A stretch of DNA of 10,713 bases from Oscillospiraceae bacterium (lineage in GTDB: Bacteria > Bacillota > Clostridia > Oscillospirales > Oscillospiraceae), in assembly GCA_017400415.1 (NCBI GenBank), contig JAFPTE010000159.1, positions 1 through 10,713 of the forward strand, in the 5' to 3' direction. This document shows positions 6,688-10,713 of this stretch, in pieces. The notes beneath the pieces were generated by a model. The model was not told where the DNA came from. It saw only the letters and a program-made list of their open reading frames with translations, and made no database searches. The stretch's first letter is position 1. Each line of letters starts with the position of its first letter. Made by a program: the position numbers and the translations under genes.

Positions 6688-7242
6688 ATGAAGGATACCC
6701 AAAACACAACCTACAAAATCGTGGTCACCGCCCTGATGGCGGCTATGGTCTTCGTGCTGACCATGGTCATATCCATACCCTTCCTGGGCTCCAAGCTCCG
6801 CTTTGCCAACGCCATGTGCCTGCTGAGCGGCCTGCTGCTGGGCCCCGTATACGGGGGCCTGGCCTCCGGCATCGGCTCCGGGCTCTATGACCTTTTAAAC
6901 GGCTACGGCATTGACGAGGCTCTTATAACCTTCATAAGCAAGGGCGCCATTGCCCTTGTGGGCGCTCTGATTGCCGGGCGCCGCTTTGACCGGCCCCACT
7001 GGCGGGTAATCGCAGGCTCCGTGGCCGGCGCCTGGGTCTATGTGGCCCTTTACATGCTGAAGACCTTTGTGTACCAGACCTTTGTGTACTCCCTGGCCCC
7101 GGACGCCGTTCTGGGGGTCATGGCCGCCAAGCTGCCGGCCTCCGCACTGAACGCCGCCTTCGCCATGATAGTGGCCCCCCTCTTCTATTTTGCGGTGGTG
7201 CCGGCCCTCAGGCGGGCGCAGATGCTGGAAAAACTCCGTTAA
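6688..7242 (+). CDS. ECF transporter S component (vitamin-type substrate-binding membrane protein)
   Basis: 184 residues, almost wholly hydrophobic, with five to six membrane helices. Helix 1 carries the small-residue face (TALMAAMVFVLT) used by S components to pack against EcfT. The segment RFANAMCLLSGLLLGPVYGG followed by LASGIGSGLYDLLNG is the hallmark of the riboflavin/pyridoxine-like S family (the ECF-ribofla_trS type). The ATG at 6688 is chosen because TAAGGA (6672-6677) precedes it by 10 nt; in-frame GTGs at 6664 and 6679 have worse spacing. The substrate is not shown by the sequence. The neighbouring divergent MocR protein suggests vitamin B6 or a related PLP-linked metabolite, but the altered lysine in that regulator weakens the argument. 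No EcfA or EcfT is in the window, so it must share an energy module encoded elsewhere (group II arrangement). Confidence 0.9.
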   Translation: MKDTQNTTYKIVVTALMAAMVFVLTMVISIPFLGSKLRFANAMCLLSGLLLGPVYGGLASGIGSGLYDLLNGYGIDEALITFISKGAIALVGALIAGRRFDRPHWRVIAGSVAGAWVYVALYMLKTFVYQTFVYSLAPDAVLGVMAAKLPASALNAAFAMIVAPLFYFAVVPALRRAQMLEKLR

Positions 7243-7340
7243 TTCAAAAAATAGTTTCGCATTATTCATAAAATCGTCATATTCATCGTTTATTATAAGG
7301 CCATAAGTTAGAGATAAGCCTTTCCGAAAGGAGATTTACC
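7243..7340 (+). promoter_or_regulatory. AT-rich leader of the htrA-like gene with a heptamer direct repeat
   Basis: A 98-nt AT-rich gap with no terminator for the S-component gene, so read-through into the protease is possible. TATTAT at 7291-7296 is a possible -10 box without a clear -35. The heptamer TATTCAT occurs at 7263-7269 and 7280-7286. The ribosome binding site AAAGGAG (7327-7333) is 7 nt from the ATG. Confidence 0.35.
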
Positions 7341-8978
7341 ATGAATAACGACGAGAACATGAACAAAAACCTGCCGGAAGAGGAGGATCACGCCGTCCTC
7401 TACGAAAAGGGCAGCGAGCCCGCAGAGCCTGTATTCTCCGCCCCGGAGGTCACTCCGAAGGCAATTCCGGAGGCAGAGCCTGTTAGCCAGGCGGCGCCTC
7501 AGGAGCCCGCTCCGACCCCGGTGCGGGTCTACCAGCCCGAGCGCTCCTCCGGCTGGTCCGAGCCCCGGTATGAGGCCAGCACCCAGGGGGCCAGCGTGTA
7601 CACCCCCGGCGTCACCTTCACCGGCTCCGAGCCTCAGCCCAAAAAGAAGAAAGAGAAGAAGAGCCACCCCTTCCTGAGAGCCGTTGCTCTGGTCCTGGTC
7701 TGCGCCCTTGTGGCCTCCGCCGCCTCCTACGGAGTTGTGAACTGGGTCCTGGACAGGCGGGCGGGCGAGGCAGGCCCCAGGAACGTGGTTATCGGCGCCT
7801 CCGGCACGGAGGTCAAGGCCGGCAGCGAGGCCCCCTCCGCCGTTCTCTACAGCAGTGAGGCCAGCGCCAACGCCAATGCCATCTACAAGAACGCCTGCAA
7901 CTATCAGGTGGTGGGCGTCAACTCCTCCGTGAACGCCCGGAACGTCTTCGGCATGCCCACAACCAGCGCCGTCTCCGGCACGGGCTTCGTAATAAGCACG
8001 GAGGGCTACATCATCACCAACTACCACGTGGTCTCCTACGTGGCGCAGTACGGCGGCAACCTCTCCGTCATGTTTGAGAACGGCACCACCGCAAAGGTGG
8101 AGCACATCGTGGGCTACAGCTACGACAACGACGTGGCCGTTATCAAAATCGACCCCAAGGGTCTGAAGCTGAATCCGGTGACCCTGGGCAACTCCGACAC
8201 CATCCAGGTGGGCGAGATGGCCTACGCCATCGGCAACCCCCTGGGCGAGCTGACCTTCTCCATGACCCCGGGCATCGTCTCCGCCCTGGACCGGATGATC
8301 TCCGTCTCCGACGAGACCACCGGCCGCTCCAAGACCATCAACATGTTCCAGATAAGCTGCGCCGTGAACTCCGGCAACTCCGGCGGCCCTGTCTACAACG
8401 CCAAGGGCGAGGTCATCGGCATAGTCACCGCCAAGTACATGGACACGGGAATTGAGGGCCTGGGCTTCGCCATCCCCATCAATGACGCCGTGAAGATTGC
8501 AAAGCAGCTCATTGAAAAGGGCGTTGTCACCGGTGCCGGCCTGGGCGTCCGGGTCCAGAACGTCACCGATGTCTACCAGAGCACTTACCTGGAGAGCTAC
8601 GGCATCCCCTACGGCGTCTACGTGGCCTCCGTCAACGAGGACTCTGCCGCCCAGAAGGCCGGAATCCAGGAGGAGGACATTATCACCGCCCTGAACGGCG
8701 TCGCCGTCAAGAATCTGGATGAGCTTCGGGCTCAGCTGAAGCTCTGCTCCCCCGGCGAGTCCGGCACCATCACCGTCTTCCGCAGCAGCGAAAACCAGCG
8801 GACCCGGGGCCAGTCCCTGACCCTGAACATAGTCTTTGAGGAGCTCACCTCCGCCTCCGTCTATGACGGGGACCAGCCCCAGACCGACAACACTCAGCCC
8901 GAGACCGGCAAGGACGACAACAGCAGCTCCTCCTCCGGAGACGACTTCGACTTTTACGATTGGTTCTACAGAAGATAA
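7341..8978 (+). CDS. htrA: HtrA/DegP-type membrane-anchored serine protease with one PDZ domain
   Basis: 545 residues, longer than the usual 350-450 for Gram-positive HtrA. There is a Pro/Glu-rich cytoplasmic segment of about 100 residues, a Lys-rich stop (KKKKEKK, 101-107) and one membrane segment at about 111-133. The trypsin-like domain (about 175-390) is outside. The catalytic triad is intact: H229 in TNYHV, D264 in DNDVAVIKI, and S347 in NSGNSGGP. The PDZ domain (about 400-490) has GVYVASVNEDSAAQKAGI and EEDIITALNG. The C-terminus is an acidic, Ser-rich tail ending in aromatic and basic residues (DDFDFYDWFYRR). It should degrade or refold misfolded exported proteins. The ATG follows AAAGGAG by 7 nt. 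A strong terminator follows at 9002. No CssRS-like pair adjoins it. Confidence 0.95.
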   Translation: MNNDENMNKNLPEEEDHAVLYEKGSEPAEPVFSAPEVTPKAIPEAEPVSQAAPQEPAPTPVRVYQPERSSGWSEPRYEASTQGASVYTPGVTFTGSEPQPKKKKEKKSHPFLRAVALVLVCALVASAASYGVVNWVLDRRAGEAGPRNVVIGASGTEVKAGSEAPSAVLYSSEASANANAIYKNACNYQVVGVNSSVNARNVFGMPTTSAVSGTGFVISTEGYIITNYHVVSYVAQYGGNLSVMFENGTTAKVEHIVGYSYDNDVAVIKIDPKGLKLNPVTLGNSDTIQVGEMAYAIGNPLGELTFSMTPGIVSALDRMISVSDETTGRSKTINMFQISCAVNSGNSGGPVYNAKGEVIGIVTAKYMDTGIEGLGFAIPINDAVKIAKQLIEKGVVTGAGLGVRVQNVTDVYQSTYLESYGIPYGVYVASVNEDSAAQKAGIQEEDIITALNGVAVKNLDELRAQLKLCSPGESGTITVFRSSENQRTRGQSLTLNIVFEELTSASVYDGDQPQTDNTQPETGKDDNSSSSSGDDFDFYDWFYRR

Positions 8979-9001
8979 CAAAATTGAGATAACGCCCAAA
9001 A

Positions 9002-9041
9002 AATCGGGGCGGTTCCGAAAGGAGCCGTCCCGATTATTTTT
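9002..9041. terminator. Strong bidirectional intrinsic terminator after htrA
   Basis: A 15-bp stem (9002-9016 with 9021-9035) has two G-U pairs and a GAAA tetraloop, followed by ATTTTT on the plus strand. On the minus strand the same hairpin runs into TTTTTT (9003 downwards), so it also ends the pta transcript coming the other way. It is placed outside element A, which is therefore inside the pta 3' untranslated region. Confidence 0.93.
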
Positions 9042-9065
9042 ACAGATGACCGTTTTATTAAGTAT

Positions 9066-9210
9066 TTTTCGCAATAGCTTTGCCATTGCGAAAACACCGA
9101 CAGGCCGGCGTGAGCCGGTCCATGGGCCGACCAAAGCCGGCGGTCCTTTGCCGGCTGCGATGGAGCCCATGCCTCAAATGAGAGCCCAGCGTAAGCGGCT
9201 CTCATTTGAA
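9066..9210 (-). repeat. Structured intergenic repeat, copy A (in the pta 3' untranslated region)
   Basis: About 145 nt in four hairpins, read on the minus strand. P1: 13-bp stem 9209-9197 with 9186-9174. P2 outer: 7-bp stem 9171-9165 (CATGGGC) with 9127-9121 (GCCCATG). It encloses a 37-nt core (9164-9128) with an inner stem AGCCGGC/GCCGGCT. P3: 9120-9114 with 9109-9103, one A-C mismatch. P4: 9094-9082 with 9078-9066, one G-U pair and an AAA loop. It starts three nt after the pta stop codon and ends before the terminator at 9002-9041. Copy B (10303-10451, opposite orientation) has the same architecture. No reading frame is kept between the copies. I do not recognise the family; a small palindromic mobile repeat or a structured RNA are both possible. 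Confidence 0.85.
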
Positions 9211-9213
9211 TTA

Positions 9214-10233
9214 TTACTCCTGTGCAGCGGTGATAAGGGCCATCTTGTAGACCTCCTCGGCGTTGCAGCCCCGGCTCAGGTCGTTGATGGGGGCGTTCAG
9301 GCCCTGGAGGATGGGGCCGTAGGCCTCATAGCCGCCCAGGCGCTGGGCGATCTTGTAGCCGATGTTGCCTGCCTCGATGAGGGGGAAGATGAAGGTGTTG
9401 GCGTAGCCGGCCACGGAGGAGCCGGGGAACTTCAGCTGGCCCACCTCGGGAGAGACTGCGGCGTCGAACTGCATCTCGCCGTCAATGGCCAGGTCCGGAG
9501 CCAGCTCCCGGGCGCAGGCGGTGGCCTCACGGCTCAGATTAACGGTGCCGCCCTTGCCGCTGCCCTTGGTGGAGAAGCTCAGCAGGGCCACCTTCGGGTC
9601 GATGCCGAAGAGCTTGGCGGTCCGGGCGGACTCCACAGCCACCTCCGCCAGCTTCTGGGCGGCGGTGAGGGTCACGTTGCCCTCCTTGTCCACGCTGTCC
9701 TCGTAGGAGAGGTTGATGGCGCAGTCGCCCATGCAGATGCGGCGCAGGTTCTCCGGGCCGAAGTCACGCATGAGAATAAAGGCGCTGGAGACCAGGTGGG
9801 CGCCCTTCCGGGTCTTGATAAGCTGCAGGGCGGGACGGACCGTGTCGGCGGTGGAATAGGTGGCGCCGCCCAGCAGGCAGTAGGCCACGCCCATCTTCAC
9901 CAGCATGGTGCCGAAGTAGTTGCCCTTCTTAAGGGCGGCACGGCACTCCTCCTCGGTCATCTTGCCCTTGCGGAGCTCCACCATTCTGGCCACCATCTCG
10001 TCCATCCGGGGGTAGGTCTCCGGGTCAAGGATAAGGGTGTTCTTCAGATCCACGCCGCAGGCGGCGGCGTTGGCTCTGACCACGTCCACGTTGCCCACCA
10101 GCACGGGCTCCAGAATGCCCTCCTCAATGAGCCTTCCGGCGGCCTTCATAATGCGGGGGTCGTGGCCCTCCGTAAAGACTATCTTCCGGTTCTTGCCCGC
10201 CAGAGATGCCTTCAGCTCTTCAAAAATGTCCAT
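9214..10233 (-). CDS. pta: Phosphate acetyltransferase
   Basis: 339 residues, the normal length for the short (class I) Pta. It converts acetyl-CoA and phosphate to acetyl phosphate and CoA, the first step of ATP-yielding acetate production in the cytoplasm. Motifs seen: the N-terminal KIVFTEGHDPRIMKAA, R133 in ADTVRPAL, SFSTKGSGKG, the LAIDGEMQFDAA strand, FPGSSVAGYANTFIFP, and APINDLSRGC near the C-terminus with the active-site pair S320-R321 and D317. The start follows AGGAGG (10243-10248) by 9 nt. No acetate kinase gene follows; downstream is only element A and the convergent htrA terminator. Upstream on the same strand come the lepA tail copies. A promoter of its own was not clear in 10250-10302, so read-through from lepA is possible. 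Confidence 0.97.
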   Translation of the reverse strand: MDIFEELKASLAGKNRKIVFTEGHDPRIMKAAGRLIEEGILEPVLVGNVDVVRANAAACGVDLKNTLILDPETYPRMDEMVARMVELRKGKMTEEECRAALKKGNYFGTMLVKMGVAYCLLGGATYSTADTVRPALQLIKTRKGAHLVSSAFILMRDFGPENLRRICMGDCAINLSYEDSVDKEGNVTLTAAQKLAEVAVESARTAKLFGIDPKVALLSFSTKGSGKGGTVNLSREATACARELAPDLAIDGEMQFDAAVSPEVGQLKFPGSSVAGYANTFIFPLIEAGNIGYKIAQRLGGYEAYGPILQGLNAPINDLSRGCNAEEVYKMALITAAQE

Positions 10234-10272
10234 TTTATTATTCCTCCTATGTGTAAATGATTTTAATTGCTT

Positions 10273-10302
10273 TTTTACTCTTCATCCAGCTTCAGCACTG
10301 CC
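10273..10302. repeat. Short copy (30 bp) of the lepA 3' end, left flank of element B
   Basis: The 30 nt here are identical to 10472-10501. On the minus strand they encode the last codons of LepA (AVLKLDEE and stop, TAA at 10277-10275). Element B begins directly after it at 10303, and the second copy of the same 30 nt begins just after B, so B is bracketed by a 30-bp direct repeat. This is longer than a normal target-site duplication. Confidence 0.85.
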
Positions 10303-10451
10303 TTCAAATGAGACCCGCTGGCGCTGGGCTCTCATTTGAGCTTTTCTCGCTCTTCATCGCAGCCGGCAAGGGACCGCCGGCTTTGGTCGGAGCGAGGGCC
10401 GGCGCCTGCCGGCCTCAGGGTGTTTCCGCAATGGCAAAGCTATTGCGGAAA
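10303..10451 (+). repeat. Structured intergenic repeat, copy B
   Basis: 149 nt, same layout as copy A but on the plus strand. P1: 10304-10313 with 10330-10339. P2 outer: CTCGCTC (10346-10352) with GAGCGAG (10390-10396). The 37-nt core (10353-10389) differs from copy A at only two positions. P3: perfect GGCCGGC (10397-10403) with GCCGGCC (10408-10414). P4: 10422-10435 with 10439-10452, loop AAA. Against copy A, four of seven P2 pairs and one P4 pair show double, compensated changes, and the linker before P2 is 5 nt instead of 1. It lies between lepA and pta, antisense to both, with no promoter recognised in front of it. Confidence 0.85.
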
Positions 10452-10473
10452 CCTATTATCCAGGCAGAGGATT

Positions 10474-10557
10474 TTACTCTTCATCCAGCTTCAGCACTGC
10501 CATGAAGGCCTCCGTGGGTATCTGGACCGTGCCCAGGGAGCGCATCTTCTTCTTGCC
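10474..10557 (-). pseudogene. lepA: Duplicated C-terminal tail of LepA (28 codons with stop), no start
   Basis: Reads GKKKMRSLGTVQ, then IPTEAFMAVLKLDEE and TAA on the minus strand. It matches the conserved end of elongation factor 4 (LepA), whose family pattern is GKK[RK]MK-x-[IV]G-x-V-x-[VI]P-x-EAFxAVL. Upstream of the glycine the frame stays open for about 35 codons but shows no LepA similarity (hairpin-rich DNA). It has no start codon or ribosome binding site in a useful place, so it is a fragment. The last 55 nt are identical to 10659-10713 at the window edge, where the same tail appears again as the possible end of the real gene. Confidence 0.65.
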
Positions 10558-10559
10558 TG

Positions 10560-10627
10560 TTCCGGCTTCGCCGGAATAGATGCTGATTTGAATTATTCGG
10601 CCACAGGCCGCCCCGTCTGCGACGGGG
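10560..10627. repeat. Triple-hairpin segment between two lepA tails
   Basis: Three perfect hairpins with 3-nt loops: TTCCGGC (10560-10566) with GCCGGAA (10570-10576); CGGCC (10598-10602) with GGCCG (10606-10610); CCCCGTC (10611-10617) with GACGGGG (10621-10627). On the minus strand they come directly after the lepA stop at 10659. No long T run follows, so this is not a standard terminator. The sequence differs from elements A and B, apart from a shared 12-mer ATTTGAATTATT (10586-10597) also found at 9204-9215 on the edge of element A. Confidence 0.6.
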
Positions 10628-10658
10628 ACCCCGGAAGTCAAGATGAGCTGCGCTGCTC

Positions 10659-10713
10659 TTACTCTTCATCCAGCTTCAGCACTGCCATGAAGGCCTCCGT
10701 GGGTATCTGGACC
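10659..10713 (-). CDS. lepA: 3' end of lepA (elongation factor 4), runs off the right edge
   Basis: The last 17 codons and stop (TAA at 10661-10659) read VQIPTEAFMAVLKLDEE, the conserved C-terminus of the ribosome-bound GTPase LepA, which back-translocates or remodels stalled ribosomes. By position this should be the end of the intact gene, continuing right of the window. Because the whole 55 nt are an exact copy of 10474-10528, it could instead be one more tail copy or an assembly artefact; the window cannot decide. Confidence 0.55.
   Translation of the reverse strand, partial: VQIPTEAFMAVLKLDEE

Larger units (their letters stand above)
10474..10713. repeat. Direct repeat with 185-bp period: exact 55-bp copies at 10474-10528 and 10659-10713
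   Basis: The 55 nt from TTACTCTTCATCC onward are identical at both places. The match starts sharply (T against C one base earlier) and is still running when the window ends. It could be a tandem partial duplication of the lepA 3' end plus its downstream hairpins, or the end of an assembly graph path whose overlap length is 55. Confidence 0.9.

Noticed and set aside
6569..6709. N-terminal extension of 47 residues on the MocR protein
   Set aside because: It would translate the divergent promoter, lacks a ribosome binding site at its ATG, and overlaps the S-component start; the GTG at 6568 has a good site and a normal family N-terminus.
7308..9170. 620-residue open frame on the minus strand
   Set aside because: It is antisense to the clear htrA gene; Val/Gly/Asp/His-rich composition is typical of the reverse of GC-rich codons. 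Its first residues come from element A.
8836..10260. 474-residue plus-strand open frame
   Set aside because: It runs from inside htrA through a strong terminator and element A, then antisense to pta; no ribosome binding site.
9066..10451. Elements A and B as terminal inverted repeats of a transposon carrying pta
   Set aside because: Pta is a core metabolic gene, no transposase is present, and each copy is itself a self-contained hairpin array, so two independent insertions are simpler.
9066..10505. Shared peptide (AAGKGPPALVG then AMAKLLRK) readable in both structured repeats, suggesting a coding element
   Set aside because: A 4-nt indel puts the flanking parts in different frames in the two copies, there is no ribosome binding site, and the substitutions keep base pairing rather than codons.
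10560..10627. Triple hairpin as a CRISPR array or tRNA
   Set aside because: No repeat-spacer regularity, no cas genes, and no cloverleaf or T-loop consensus.

Overview
This window looks like a chromosomal stretch of a high-GC, anaerobic, gut-type Clostridia member, most likely Oscillospiraceae or Ruminococcaceae. That assignment is an inference from strongly GC-rich third codon positions, GGAGG-type ribosome binding sites, and gene types common in that group: short ECF sigma factor plus membrane partner pairs, an OmpR/EnvZ-type pair, a MocR regulator beside an ECF vitamin S component, and pta. No phage, insertion sequence, tRNA, rRNA or CRISPR array was seen.

Layout. Positions 1-62 (minus) hold the start of a gene that resembles a small Ssb-like protein. 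Positions 138-1533 (minus) hold an ECF sigma factor and an overlapping membrane-anchored partner. A divergent promoter region (about 1534-1697) separates them from a plus-strand, tightly overlapping three-gene operon (1698-5142): response regulator, histidine kinase and a cytoplasmic GH43-type glycosidase. The operon ends at a bidirectional terminator shared with a convergent MocR/GntR-aminotransferase regulator (5183-6568, minus). Divergent from MocR is an ECF-transporter S component (6688-7242), followed by an HtrA-type membrane-anchored serine protease (7341-8978) with a strong bidirectional terminator. Phosphate acetyltransferase (9214-10233, minus) follows. The right end (10234-10713) is non-coding except for pieces of the 3' end of lepA.

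The most unusual content is in the right 1.7 kb. Two copies of an intergenic element of about 145-149 bp (A, 9066-9210 minus; B, 10303-10451 plus) flank pta in opposite orientation. Each folds into the same series of four hairpins. One 7-bp stem differs at four of its seven pairs between the copies, and every change is compensated; a fifth compensated pair lies in the last hairpin. The 37-nt core inside that stem is almost identical. A 4-nt indel and the compensated changes argue for a conserved nucleic-acid structure, not a protein. In addition, the last codons of lepA occur three times (10275-10302, 10474-10557, 10659-10713), separated by element B and by a separate triple-hairpin segment. 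The last copy is an exact 55-bp repeat that stops at the window edge, so an assembly-graph effect has to be excluded.

A second notable point is the MocR protein: the lysine expected to bind PLP is an arginine (R309).
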